Assembly (NCBI GenBank): GCA_017397725.1
Contig: JAFQIA010000008.1
Coordinates: 62,001-126,000, forward strand
Source: Clostridia bacterium
GTDB taxonomy: Bacteria; Bacillota; Clostridia; Monoglobales; Monoglobaceae
Length of the DNA stretch: 64,000 bases
Direction of reading: 5' to 3'
Position 1 is the stretch's first letter. Every line of letters begins with the position of its first letter. Below, one piece after another: positions 10,173 through 19,077 of this stretch. A program made the position numbers and the translations under genes. Below the pieces are notes generated by a model. It was given only the letters and a program-made list of their open reading frames with translations, was not told the origin of the DNA and did no database searches.

Positions 10173-12020
10173 ATGCAGTCGTTACTTGAGAATATTTATG
10201 ATTCTAAAGATATCAAGAAACTCTCTGCTGTGCAGCGCAAAGAGCTGGCAAAAGAAATCCGTGATTTTTTGGTTTCCCATGTATCCAAAACAGGCGGACA
10301 CTTGGCAGCAAATTTGGGTGTGGTAGAACTTACCATTGCGTTGCATCAGGTCTTTGACGTAGAATATGACCGCATCGTTTGGGATGTGGGGCATCAATCC
10401 TACGTCCATAAAATTTTGACAGGGAGAGGAAATCAGTTTCATGCCTTGCGTCAATTTGGCGGCATGAGTGGTTTTCCAAAAACAGAGGAACATCCTGCTG
10501 ATGCGTTTAACACCGGACACAGCTCCACTTCTGTTTCGGCGGCAACCGGATTTGCAGTTGCGGCAAAATTAGAAGGTGAAGACAAGACGGCAGTTGCAGT
10601 GATTGGGGATGGTGCTCTGACCGGAGGAATGGCGTTTGAAGCACTCAACCATGCAGGGGCAATGCAGATTCCCTTGGTTGTTGTCCTGAATGACAATGGA
10701 ATGTCGATTTCTCAAAACGTAGGTGGTTTTTCTAAAAAATTAAAGCAAATTCGCAACACCAAACGATATTTTCGATTCAAATCCAATGTGAAATCTGTTC
10801 TGGAAAAAATTCCGGTCATTGGCGCTAAGCTCAAACAGTTTTTTGGCCGTATCAAAGCGGCATTTAAGCGGATGCTGGTCAAGGATATGTTTTTTGAGGA
10901 CTTTGGGTTTACCTATTTAGGACCGGTAGACGGACACAATCTTTCAGATTTGGAAGTGATTTTACATCAGGCAAAGGCGCTGAAAAAACCTGTGGTGGTA
11001 CATATCCATACCAAAAAAGGAAAGGGATATACACCTGCAGAAAAAGATCCGGACCGCTTTCACGGAATTGGGGAGTTCGATACCCAAACCGGACAAGCAT
11101 TGGCGAAAAAAGAAATCGATTGGTCGGAGCATTTTGGAATAACCCTTTGCAATCTTGCTGAAAAACATCCGGAACTTCTTGCAATCACCGCTGCAATGCC
11201 GTTAGGAACGGGGCTTACATCTTTTCAAAAAAGGTTTCCCGATCGGTTTTTCGATGTTGGAATTGCAGAACAACACGCAGTAACTTTTGCAGCAGGGCTT
11301 GCAAAAGCAGGGTTTATTCCCTGTGTAGCAATTTATTCCACCTTTTTGCAACGCGCGTATGATCAACTGCTTCATGATGTGGCGCTGCAAAAGTTGCATA
11401 TGGTCTTTTGTCTGGATCGCTCCGGTCCTGTCGGAAAAGATGGAGAAACCCATCAAGGGGTGTTCGATATTTCGTATCTTTCACACCTGCCGGGATTTAC
11501 GATTTTATCACCATCAAACCAAGCTGATTTTTCCAGAATGCTGCGCTACGCAGTCGAAGAATGTGATGGACCGGTGGCAATCCGTTACCCGCGGGGAACA
11601 GCGATAATGGCGAGTTGGGAAATCCAGGAAGAGAAAGGTTTTTCCGGAAATCTGGTGCGGGATGGAGAAGATGTCCTGATTGCGGCGGTTGGAACAACGG
11701 TGTTTGATGCAATCGCTGCTGCTGAAATTTTGGAGCAGCATCAAATTTATGCTGCAGTTCTGGATCTTCAACAAATCAAGCCCCTCAATGCAGAGATTCT
11801 TTTCAAACTTTGTAAAGGGAAAAAGTTGGTTGCATCTCTTGAGGATAATGTGCTTACCGGAGGATTCGGGCAACAACTCTGCGCGCTCTTGCAGCAAAGG
11901 GTAGAGGTGTTTGCTTATCCGGATGAACCTATTGTTCAAGGAACCATCAAGGAACTGAAATGCAAGTATGGGTTAACCCCCGAACAAATTGCAAAAAAAA
12001 TCTTACACATTGTGATGTGA
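10173..12020 (+). CDS. dxs: 1-deoxy-D-xylulose-5-phosphate synthase
   Basis: DXS condenses pyruvate with glyceraldehyde 3-phosphate, the entry step of the MEP isoprenoid pathway, using thiamine diphosphate. The 615-residue protein shows GGHLAANLGVVELTIALH and DVGHQSYVHKILTGR, the ThDP motif (GDGALTGGMAFEALN), the pyrimidine-binding domain (RFFDVGIAEQHAVTFAAGLA, with the catalytic Glu) and a C-terminal transketolase domain. AGGAGA precedes the ATG. It is followed at 7 nt by tlyA. The order dxs-tlyA-nadK-recN matches the Bacillus/Clostridium arrangement, except that no argR lies between nadK and recN. Confidence 0.97.
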   Translation: MQSLLENIYDSKDIKKLSAVQRKELAKEIRDFLVSHVSKTGGHLAANLGVVELTIALHQVFDVEYDRIVWDVGHQSYVHKILTGRGNQFHALRQFGGMSGFPKTEEHPADAFNTGHSSTSVSAATGFAVAAKLEGEDKTAVAVIGDGALTGGMAFEALNHAGAMQIPLVVVLNDNGMSISQNVGGFSKKLKQIRNTKRYFRFKSNVKSVLEKIPVIGAKLKQFFGRIKAAFKRMLVKDMFFEDFGFTYLGPVDGHNLSDLEVILHQAKALKKPVVVHIHTKKGKGYTPAEKDPDRFHGIGEFDTQTGQALAKKEIDWSEHFGITLCNLAEKHPELLAITAAMPLGTGLTSFQKRFPDRFFDVGIAEQHAVTFAAGLAKAGFIPCVAIYSTFLQRAYDQLLHDVALQKLHMVFCLDRSGPVGKDGETHQGVFDISYLSHLPGFTILSPSNQADFSRMLRYAVEECDGPVAIRYPRGTAIMASWEIQEEKGFSGNLVRDGEDVLIAAVGTTVFDAIAAAEILEQHQIYAAVLDLQQIKPLNAEILFKLCKGKKLVASLEDNVLTGGFGQQLCALLQQRVEVFAYPDEPIVQGTIKELKCKYGLTPEQIAKKILHIVM

Positions 12021-12027
12021 GGAAACT

Positions 12028-12822
12028 ATGGCAAAACAACGATTGGACAATTTTCTGGTAGAACAAGGACTGGTTTCGAGCCGTTCAATGGCACAGTCTA
12101 TGATTATGGCTGGAGAAGTTTATGTCAATGAACAAAAGGCGACAAAAGCCGGCGAAATGGTCAATGGTGAAGAAAAAATTGAAATCCGCGGAAAGAGCTT
12201 AAAATATGTTAGCCGTGGTGGACTGAAATTGGACAAAGCGATGACGGTTTTCCCTATCAGTTTGGAGGATACTGTCTGTATGGACATTGGAGCATCTACG
12301 GGTGGTTTTACCGATTGTATGCTGCAACATGGCGCCTCCAAGGTCTATGCGGTAGACGTGGGTTACGGACAGTTGGCATGGAAATTGCGGCAGGATGAAC
12401 GGGTTGTGAATTTAGAGCGTACCAACATTCGTTATGTGACAGAGGAACACGTTCCGGAGGAAATTGACTTTTTTTCGGTGGATGTGTCGTTTATCTCTTT
12501 GAAACTGGTGCTCCCTGTGGCGTATGAATTGCTTAAGAAATCCGGAACCGGCGTTTGCCTGATTAAACCCCAGTTTGAAGCCGGTAAGGAGAAGGTTGGT
12601 AAGAAAGGTGTTGTCCGTGACAAGGCGGTACATCTTGAAGTGATTGAAAACGTTCTTGCCTTTACGCGCGAAATTGGATTTGCAGTATTGGGCTTAGATT
12701 ATTCTCCGGTCAAAGGTCCGGAGGGAAATATTGAATACCTGATGTATATTGGAAAGAAAGGCGAAGATATACAGCCGGATGCAGAAGCAATTGTGGAAGC
12801 ATCCCATATTTTGGATCGGTGA
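12028..12822 (+). CDS. tlyA: TlyA-family 2'-O-methyltransferase with S4 domain
   Basis: TlyA proteins 2'-O-methylate rRNA cytidines in both subunits in some bacteria. The 264-residue protein has an N-terminal S4 RNA-binding domain (MAKQRLDNFLVEQGLVSSR to about residue 60). An FtsJ/RrmJ-type methyltransferase domain follows, with the SAM-binding motif MDIGASTGGFTDC and later FFSVDVSFISLKLVLP and LIKPQFEA. Some homologs are annotated as haemolysins, but this one has no secretion signal. It lies between dxs and nadK, four bases before the nadK start. The target nucleotides in this organism are not known. Confidence 0.9.
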   Translation: MAKQRLDNFLVEQGLVSSRSMAQSMIMAGEVYVNEQKATKAGEMVNGEEKIEIRGKSLKYVSRGGLKLDKAMTVFPISLEDTVCMDIGASTGGFTDCMLQHGASKVYAVDVGYGQLAWKLRQDERVVNLERTNIRYVTEEHVPEEIDFFSVDVSFISLKLVLPVAYELLKKSGTGVCLIKPQFEAGKEKVGKKGVVRDKAVHLEVIENVLAFTREIGFAVLGLDYSPVKGPEGNIEYLMYIGKKGEDIQPDAEAIVEASHILDR

Positions 12823-12826
12823 TAGT

Positions 12827-13675
12827 ATGAAAAAGCTTGCGCTTGTCCCCAATGCGCTTAGGGACATCGGTTTGGATGAAACGAGAAAATTGGCACAATT
12901 TCTATTGGAAAAGGGAAATGCTGTCTTTATGGAAGAACGTTTCCAAAATGAAAGCCTGCCCAATGTCCAGTTTGTTTCCTTGGAACGTATGATGCAAGAA
13001 GCTGAATTGGCAGTTGTCCTCGGTGGTGATGGTACCATCTTGGATATTGCACCTCAGGCAGCGAGATATCACATCCCGATTTTAGGCATCAATTTGGGAA
13101 GCCTTGGTTTTTTGGCGCAAGCGGAAAAGGGAGAATATGAAATCTTCGATGCAATTCTGGCAGGTGAATATCAACTGCGGGATTGTATGATGCTGGATTG
13201 TACCATCTTGAAAAACGGCGAGGAAATCAATCGTTTTACTGCCCTTAATGATATTGTGGTTTCCGGCGACGGATATTCCCGTATGGTTACGGTATCAGCG
13301 TCGGTCAATGGGACCTGTATCGGTACTTATTCTGCCGACGGTTTGATTGCGGCGACGGCGGTTGGGTCTACGGCATATTCTTTATCTGCAGGCGGCGCGA
13401 TTATGCATCCGGAAATCGATGCAATGATTCTGACGCCTATTTGTCCTCACACCATGAAGGCGCGTTCTACGGTTCTGCCGGCAAAAGATGTAATTGAAAT
13501 TGCATCCTGTCCGCCCTACCGTTCCTCGGTTGTGGTGATGGCAGATGGAAAACGAAAGCACGTTTTGGAACAGGATGAGCAAATTCGCATCACCCGTTCT
13601 GAACAAAAAGTACAGTTGCTTTATACCAAAGATAGAAACTTCTTTGATGTTCTGCGCAAAAAACTTTCGGATTAA
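12827..13675 (+). CDS. nadK: NAD kinase
   Basis: NAD kinase phosphorylates NAD to NADP in the cytoplasm. The 282-residue protein has the GGDGT catalytic motif (VVLGGDGTILDIA, near residue 65), GINLGSLGFLA, the ALNDIVVSG segment and the glycine-rich TAVGSTAYSLSAGG region of the family. I start it at 12827, just after the tlyA stop; the frame is open further upstream into tlyA, but that part has no family similarity. It is followed at 21 nt by recN. Confidence 0.96.
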   Translation: MKKLALVPNALRDIGLDETRKLAQFLLEKGNAVFMEERFQNESLPNVQFVSLERMMQEAELAVVLGGDGTILDIAPQAARYHIPILGINLGSLGFLAQAEKGEYEIFDAILAGEYQLRDCMMLDCTILKNGEEINRFTALNDIVVSGDGYSRMVTVSASVNGTCIGTYSADGLIAATAVGSTAYSLSAGGAIMHPEIDAMILTPICPHTMKARSTVLPAKDVIEIASCPPYRSSVVVMADGKRKHVLEQDEQIRITRSEQKVQLLYTKDRNFFDVLRKKLSD

Positions 13676-13696
13676 GTAAAGAAAGGAGAGAGGAAA

Positions 13697-15382
13697 ATGC
13701 TGAGAGAACTTCATATTAAAAATATTGCAGTAATCGAGGATATCACCATCTCCTTTGGCGACGGCTTTCACGTATTAACAGGGGAAACCGGCGCCGGAAA
13801 GTCTATTTTAATTGATTCGATCAATATGGCACTTGGTGGACGCACCCCCAAGGACTTGATCCGTACCGGTTGTGACACCGCAACGGTGGATATGGTATTT
13901 GAGCTTTCCCCAAAAGCAGAGCAAGCACTTTTGGAAACAGGGATTGAAAGTGAAGACGGACTTTTGTATATCAATCGCCAGATTACGACCGACGGAAAGA
14001 GCCGATGTCGCATCAATGGGCATATGGCACCGCTTGCGCAATTAAAAGAGGCGGCGGAAGTTCTTCTCACCATTCACGGACAGCACGATAATCAAGCAAT
14101 TTTGAGCCCCAGAACTCACATTTACTTTGTGGATGATTACGGATGCTATCAAGATTCGCTGACGGAGTATCAAGGACAATATCGCAAGGTAGAAGCCTTG
14201 AAAGAAAGGCTGCAAAATCTGCTCACTGATGAGGATGAAAAGCAGCGACGCATTGAGCTCTTACAGTACCAGATTCAAGAGATTCAAGCTGCACAGATTC
14301 GCCCCGGCGAAGAGGCGGAACTGGAGGAGCGCAGAACCTATCTCTCTAATATTGAACAAATTGCAGAAAGCAGCAATGCTGCTTATGAGGCGCTTTATGG
14401 CGATGACAGACAAGCGGCTGCCTATGACAGAATCTCCTCTGCGGTGCGTGCGTTGGAAACTGTTCATAGCTTTGATTCTCAAATTGACGGATTTTATCAA
14501 ACCCTTAGCTCGGTGCTTGCAGATTTGGAGGATGTCACGCATGAATTGCGAGCGTATCTTGATAAGATCGATTATCAACCCGGTGAGCTTGATTTTCTGG
14601 AAGAACGGTTGCAAACCCTATTCCAACTGAAACGGAAATATGGTAGCAGTGAAGAAGAGATTCTTCATTATCTTGACCGCATCGAGCAAGAACTTGCCGA
14701 GATTGAAAACAGCGATGCCCTCAGGGACGAGGTAAATGCTGAACTACAAAGAGAAACCGATTTGCTTGCGAATATGGCGGCAAACTTGTCAGAAAAACGG
14801 AGGGAAACGGCAATTCGTTTGCAGACTGCGATTATGCAGGAACTTTCGGATTTGGATATGCAAAAAATGCGCTTTTCCGTTGCCGTGGAACCGGAGGAAG
14901 GCGCCTATACCCCCCTTGGGATTGACCGAGTAGAATTTTTGATTTCCGGCAATCCGGGTGAGGCGTTAAAACCTCTTGCAAAAATTGCATCCGGTGGTGA
15001 GATGTCAAGAATTATGCTGGCGATGAAATCCATCCTTGCCAAGAGTGATATGGTTGAAACCTTGATTTTTGATGAAATTGATACCGGTGTCAGCGGGCGT
15101 GCGGCGCAAAAGATTGCGGAAAAGATTTGTATGCTCGCAAAAGACCGACAAATCCTGTGTATCACCCATCTGGCGCAGATTGCCAGTATGGCAGATACCC
15201 ATTTCCTGATAGAAAAAAATTCGGATGAAACCCAGACCAAAACATCGGTAACTCCCTTAGAAGAAAATAAGCGAAAAGAGGAGCTTGCGCGGATTATCGG
15301 CGGGGTAATGATTACCGATTTGACCCTTCAGGCGGCACAGGAAATGCTATCTATGGCAGAAACCTTAAAGGAGAATCGATAG
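13697..15382 (+). CDS. recN: DNA repair protein RecN
   Basis: RecN is an SMC-like ATPase that gathers broken DNA ends early in double-strand break repair. The 561-residue protein has an N-terminal Walker A (TGETGAGKSILIDSI), a long central coiled coil (about residues 155-370), and C-terminal signature and Walker B motifs (ASGGEMSRIMLAMK, LIFDEIDTGVSGRAA). A strong AAGGAGAGAGG precedes the ATG. In Bacillus recN is followed by spoIVB and spo0A. Here those genes lie 23-47 kb away and an RseC-like gene follows, its GTG overlapping the recN TAG. Confidence 0.97.
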   Translation: MLRELHIKNIAVIEDITISFGDGFHVLTGETGAGKSILIDSINMALGGRTPKDLIRTGCDTATVDMVFELSPKAEQALLETGIESEDGLLYINRQITTDGKSRCRINGHMAPLAQLKEAAEVLLTIHGQHDNQAILSPRTHIYFVDDYGCYQDSLTEYQGQYRKVEALKERLQNLLTDEDEKQRRIELLQYQIQEIQAAQIRPGEEAELEERRTYLSNIEQIAESSNAAYEALYGDDRQAAAYDRISSAVRALETVHSFDSQIDGFYQTLSSVLADLEDVTHELRAYLDKIDYQPGELDFLEERLQTLFQLKRKYGSSEEEILHYLDRIEQELAEIENSDALRDEVNAELQRETDLLANMAANLSEKRRETAIRLQTAIMQELSDLDMQKMRFSVAVEPEEGAYTPLGIDRVEFLISGNPGEALKPLAKIASGGEMSRIMLAMKSILAKSDMVETLIFDEIDTGVSGRAAQKIAEKICMLAKDRQILCITHLAQIASMADTHFLIEKNSDETQTKTSVTPLEENKRKEELARIIGGVMITDLTLQAAQEMLSMAETLKENR

Positions 15383-15792
15383 TGGCAATGATGCAAACTG
15401 GCTATGTAGCCAAAATTGAAAGTGGCACCGTGAAGATTCGGGTAATGCGGGAATCGGCGTGCGGCGGAAACTGTGCATCCTGTCACGGTTGTCCGTCCGG
15501 AACGGTTTTTGTTACCGGTAACGATAATCCTGCCGACCCCTTTGTGATTGGAGAAGAGGTTTTGATAGAGATGCCAAGCAAAAAGTTTTTCTCCGGAATG
15601 TTTGGAAGCTATGGCGTCATGGCATTGGGGATGTTGCTTGGTGCAAGTGCTGGCTATGGACTGACTGATACCGAGGGATTTTCGGTGCTTGGTGCATTTC
15701 TCGGATTGGCAGTCGGTGCGGTTTTGATGCGCTTGCTGTCAAAAAAGCGAGAGGATGGCATTCGGATTATAAGACAGAAAGAACGAGGATAG
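15382..15792 (+). CDS. RseC/MucC-family membrane protein
   Basis: A 136-residue protein with a short cysteine-rich N-terminal part (CGGNCASCHGC near residues 27-37), a small beta region, then two membrane helices (about 75-95 and 98-118, separated by a short acidic loop) and a basic tail. This matches the RseC/MucC family, whose proteobacterial members help keep SoxR reduced or modulate sigma-E. The clustered cysteines suggest redox or metal binding. The GTG at 15382 lies 8 nt after AAAGGAG; ATGs at 15388 and 15391 are alternatives. It precedes a P-loop ATPase and the ferredoxin-dependent oxidoreductase genes, so a redox-related role in this operon is possible but not shown. Confidence 0.8.
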   Translation: MAMMQTGYVAKIESGTVKIRVMRESACGGNCASCHGCPSGTVFVTGNDNPADPFVIGEEVLIEMPSKKFFSGMFGSYGVMALGMLLGASAGYGLTDTEGFSVLGAFLGLAVGAVLMRLLSKKREDGIRIIRQKERG

Positions 15793-15797
15793 ATACA

Positions 15798-16466
15798 ATG
15801 AATACCCCAAAGAGAATTACGATTTTTGTAGGCTACTACGGGAGTGGAAAGACGGAGATTGCAGTCAACTATGCCCTCGCATTGCGGGAGCAAGGGAAAA
15901 AGGTGGTTGTCATTGATTTTGACATCGTCAATCCCTATTTCAGAACCAAAGATGCAGAAGCGCTTTTGACCGAGCATGGCATCCGTTTGATTGCTCCAAT
16001 GTTTGCCAACAGCAATCTGGAAAACCCCGGCATCCCGCCGGAGATTTATAGCGTATTTACCGACAAGGATGCATATGTTATCTTTGATGTGGGCGGTGGC
16101 GAAGATGGCGCCATCCCCCTTGGCAGATACCATTCTTATTTTGAAAAAGAAGCGTGTGATGTGTTCTTCGTATTGAATGAGCGGAGAATGATTACCGGTG
16201 ATTTGGAGGGGGCGCTGGATGCCTTTTCAGAGATTGCGGCAGTCACACGGGTTCCCATTACAGGAATCATCAATAATACACACTTGAAAGAAGATACCAC
16301 CCCTGAGGTGATTCTCAAGGGGCAGGAGTTGGCAGAGCAGCTGGCGGAGGAAATCAACCTTCCGGTTGTCTACCTCACAGGAACAGAGGAGAATCTGAAG
16401 AAATTGCCAAAGGAATATGAAGCTTTGGCATTTCCGATTCACACATATATCAATTTGGTATTTTAA
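15798..16466 (+). CDS. P-loop ATPase of the MinD/ParA/CobQ class, function unknown
   Basis: This 222-residue protein is a deviant P-loop NTPase: Walker A GYYGSGKTEIAVNYALAL at the start, a switch-like segment DFDIVNPYFRTKDA and a Walker B region YVIFDVGGGEDGA. Then come NERRMITGDLEG and GIINNTHLKEDTTPEV, resembling the nucleotide-specificity loops of MinD/NifH-like proteins. It has no membrane segment and no cysteine cluster for an iron-sulfur ligand. It sits 19 nt before the ferredoxin subunit of the oxidoreductase operon, in the same direction. A role in assembly or control of that complex is only an inference from position. Confidence 0.7.
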   Translation: MNTPKRITIFVGYYGSGKTEIAVNYALALREQGKKVVVIDFDIVNPYFRTKDAEALLTEHGIRLIAPMFANSNLENPGIPPEIYSVFTDKDAYVIFDVGGGEDGAIPLGRYHSYFEKEACDVFFVLNERRMITGDLEGALDAFSEIAAVTRVPITGIINNTHLKEDTTPEVILKGQELAEQLAEEINLPVVYLTGTEENLKKLPKEYEALAFPIHTYINLVF

Positions 16467-16485
16467 TTAAAGGAGGAAATAGAAT

Positions 16486-16692
16486 ATGGCAAGAGTAACC
16501 TTTCGTGCAGACCGCTGTAAGGGATGTGGACTTTGTACCACGGTATGTCCAAAGAAAATTGTGATTATGGACACGGAAACCATCAATGAAAAAGGGTTTC
16601 ACCCCGCAACGGTAATAGAAATGGAAAAGTGCATTGGTTGTGCAATGTGCGCGACCATTTGTCCGGATTGCGTCATTAAAGTTGAAAGATAG
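16486..16692 (+). CDS. korD: 2-oxoacid:ferredoxin oxidoreductase, 2x[4Fe-4S] ferredoxin (delta) subunit
   Basis: A 68-residue dicluster ferredoxin with two complete CxxCxxCxxxCP motifs (CKGCGLCTTVCP near residue 10 and CIGCAMCATICP near 46). As the first of four consecutive subunit genes it is the electron-transfer subunit that passes electrons from the thiamine site to free ferredoxin. The Shine-Dalgarno AAAGGAGG is strong. KorD and VorD are alternative names, because substrate specificity cannot be read from the sequence alone. Confidence 0.93.
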   Translation: MARVTFRADRCKGCGLCTTVCPKKIVIMDTETINEKGFHPATVIEMEKCIGCAMCATICPDCVIKVER

Positions 16693-16710
16693 AAAAGAGG
16701 AGAAAAGCAA

Positions 16711-17772
16711 ATGGAAAAGAAAGTTTTAATGAAAGGTAATGAAGCATTAGCAGAAGCTGCAATGCGCAGCGGTTGCCGACATTTCTTCGGTTATCCGATT
16801 ACCCCGCAGACAGAACTTGCAGCGTACATGGCAAAACAGATGCCCAAGCGTGGCGGTACTTTTTTGCAGGCAGAAAGTGAAGTGGCTGCAATCAATATGG
16901 TATATGGTGCAGCAGGCGCCGGTGCAAGAGTTATGACCAGTTCTTCAAGCCCCGGTATCAGCTTGAAGCAGGAAGGTATTTCCTACATAGCAGGTGCAGA
17001 CCTTCCTTGCGTTATTATTAACATCGTTCGTGGCGGCCCAGGCCTTGGCGGTATTCAGCCGGCACAGTCTGACTATTTTCAGGCAACCAAGGGCGGCGGT
17101 CACGGCGACTATCGCTTGTTGGTTTATGCGCCTTCTTCTGTACAGGAAATGGCGGATTTGGTAGGCGTTGCCTTTGATAAAGCAGATACCTATCGTATGC
17201 CTGCAATGATTATGGGCGATGGTATGCTGGGCCAGATGATGGAGCCGGTTTCCTTTAAGGAACCCATTGCGCCAGAAGACCTTCCCCAAAAGGAATGGGC
17301 AACCTGCGGAACTGGTATGAAGAGAAAGAAGAACATCATCAACTCTCTGTACCTGACTCCCGATGAGTTGGAAGAACTCAATGATGCCCGCCTCAAGAGA
17401 TACGAAACCATCTTAAAGGATGAGGTTCTTTTTGAAGAATACCAGACTGAAGATGCAGAGTTGATTTTTGTTGCTTACGGTACCATTGCTCGTATCGTGA
17501 TGTCCTCGGTAAACACCCTGCGGGAACAGGGAATCAAGGCAGGTTTGATTCGCCCGATTACCCTCTGGCCGTTCCCCTCTGAGATTATCAATCAGCGGGC
17601 GGATTCTGCCAAGATGTTCCTGACGGTAGAAATGAGCCAAGGACAGATGGTAGAGGATGTTCGTCTGGCAGTCAATGGCAAAAAGCCCGTTTACTTCTAT
17701 GGCCGTAACGGCGGTATGGTTCCTGAACAGGAAGCAATCGTAGAAGAAGCGAAGAAGTATTTGCAGAAATAA
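16711..17772 (+). CDS. korA: 2-oxoacid:ferredoxin oxidoreductase, alpha subunit (VorB/KorA type)
   Basis: The alpha subunit holds the pyrimidine side of the thiamine diphosphate site in oxidative decarboxylation of 2-oxoacids to acyl-CoA. The 353 residues contain GYPITPQTELAAYMA, QAESEVAAINMVYGAAGAGAR with the catalytic-type Glu, and TSSSSPGISLKQEGISY. Then come RGGPGLGGIQPAQSDY and a C-terminal transketolase-like domain (LIRPITLWPFP). It lies in a D-A-B-C gene order, the order of 2-oxoglutarate and branched-chain 2-oxoacid enzymes, with 18-20 nt gaps. Branched-chain (Vor) and 2-oxoglutarate (Kor) substrates are both possible. Confidence 0.93.
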   Translation: MEKKVLMKGNEALAEAAMRSGCRHFFGYPITPQTELAAYMAKQMPKRGGTFLQAESEVAAINMVYGAAGAGARVMTSSSSPGISLKQEGISYIAGADLPCVIINIVRGGPGLGGIQPAQSDYFQATKGGGHGDYRLLVYAPSSVQEMADLVGVAFDKADTYRMPAMIMGDGMLGQMMEPVSFKEPIAPEDLPQKEWATCGTGMKRKKNIINSLYLTPDELEELNDARLKRYETILKDEVLFEEYQTEDAELIFVAYGTIARIVMSSVNTLREQGIKAGLIRPITLWPFPSEIINQRADSAKMFLTVEMSQGQMVEDVRLAVNGKKPVYFYGRNGGMVPEQEAIVEEAKKYLQK

Positions 17773-17791
17773 GGGAAAGGAGCAAAGAACA

Positions 17792-18544
17792 ATGGAAACA
17801 GTATTTGACAGACCTCATGCATTGAGTGATGTAGTTACCAACTTTTGTCCCGGCTGTACCCATGGTATCATCACCCGTCTGGTAGCGGAAGTTTTGGATG
17901 AATTGGGTATGGAAGGAAAAGCAGTAGGCGTTGCACCGGTTGGTTGTAGCGTTATGGCATATAATTTTTATGAGTGCGATATGCAGGAAGCGGCGCACGG
18001 TCGTGCTCCGGCAGTTGCTACCGGCATCAAGCGGGTTCATCCTGAAAATCTGGTATTTACTTATCAGGGCGATGGTGACCTTGCGGCAATCGGAACGGCA
18101 GAAACTGTCCACGCGGCAGCGCGTTCTGAAAATATCACCATTATCTTTGTAAACAATGCAATCTATGGTATGACCGGTGGTCAGATGGCACCGACCTCAC
18201 TGGTTGGTCAGGTTACTCAGACCACCCCTTACGGAAGAAAGGTTGAAGATCAGGGCTATCCCATTCGTATGTCCGAAATGCTCTCTACTTTGGAGGGTTC
18301 GGCTTATATTGAGCGTGTTGCCGTTGACTCTGTACCCAATATCCGCAAGGCGAAAGCTGCCATCAAAAAGGCATTCCAATGTCAGCTTGACAAGAAAGGG
18401 TTCTCTTTGGTTGAGGTTCTTTCCACCTGTCCCACCAACTGGGGCAAAAGTCCGGAGGAGGCACTGGATTGGCTGAGAGAGAATATGATGCCCCAGTATC
18501 CTCTTGGCGTATATTGCGATAAATTGAGTAAGGAGGGAGAATAA
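17792..18544 (+). CDS. korB: 2-oxoacid:ferredoxin oxidoreductase, beta (thiamine-binding) subunit
   Basis: The 250-residue beta subunit binds thiamine diphosphate and magnesium. It shows FCPGCTHGIITRL near the N-terminus, GDGDLAAIGTAETVHAAARS for the diphosphate/metal site, NNAIYGMTGGQMAPT and a C-terminal VEVLSTCPTNWG segment. The cysteines near residue 23 and in CPTN fit an iron-sulfur ligand set as in related enzymes, although one cluster may be incomplete. Its TAA stop shares one base with the ATG of the gamma subunit (TAATG). Confidence 0.93.
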   Translation: METVFDRPHALSDVVTNFCPGCTHGIITRLVAEVLDELGMEGKAVGVAPVGCSVMAYNFYECDMQEAAHGRAPAVATGIKRVHPENLVFTYQGDGDLAAIGTAETVHAAARSENITIIFVNNAIYGMTGGQMAPTSLVGQVTQTTPYGRKVEDQGYPIRMSEMLSTLEGSAYIERVAVDSVPNIRKAKAAIKKAFQCQLDKKGFSLVEVLSTCPTNWGKSPEEALDWLRENMMPQYPLGVYCDKLSKEGE

Positions 18545-19074
18545 TGATTCAGAAAATCATTTTTGCCGGTTTTGGCGGTCAAGGTGTGTTGTTTGCAGGA
18601 AAGACCCTTGCTTACGCAGGCATGGACGAGGAATTGCAGATTTCCTGGCTTCCTTCTTATGGACCTGAAATGCGTGGCGGTACCGCAAACTGTTCAGTCA
18701 TTCTGTCTGATGAACCCATCGGTTCTCCGGTTATTACCTCTCCGGACATTTTGATTGCGATGAACAAACCCTCTTTGGAGAAGTTTGAAAACGCAGTTGC
18801 CCCCGGTGGCTTAATCGTTCTGGACAGCTTTTTGATTGATAAAAAAGTAGAGCGGGATGATGTAGATGTCATCTATATCCCTGCAAAGCAGTTGGCAGAG
18901 GAAAATGGCAATGCTACCTTGGGAAATATGATTATGCTTGGTGCATCCTTAAAGCATAAGGATATGATTTCCTTAGAGGCTGTTTGCAGAAGCGTGGAGG
19001 AACACACACCCCAGTCCCGTGCAGCTTTGGCGGAACTGAACAAAAAGATGATTACGATAGGATATCAGTATTAA
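18544..19074 (+). CDS. korC: 2-oxoacid:ferredoxin oxidoreductase, gamma subunit
   Basis: A 176-residue gamma subunit with the family opening IIFAGFGGQGVLFAGKTLAYAG, then SWLPSYGPEMRGGTANCSV and the DILIAMNKPSLEKF segment. The gamma domain binds the CoA-side substrate and closes the four-subunit complex. AGGAGG at the end of korB gives a strong start. It is the last gene of the complex; an ABC-F gene begins three bases after its stop without a clear Shine-Dalgarno. Confidence 0.93.
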   Translation: MIQKIIFAGFGGQGVLFAGKTLAYAGMDEELQISWLPSYGPEMRGGTANCSVILSDEPIGSPVITSPDILIAMNKPSLEKFENAVAPGGLIVLDSFLIDKKVERDDVDVIYIPAKQLAEENGNATLGNMIMLGASLKHKDMISLEAVCRSVEEHTPQSRAALAELNKKMITIGYQY

Positions 19075-19077
19075 ACA

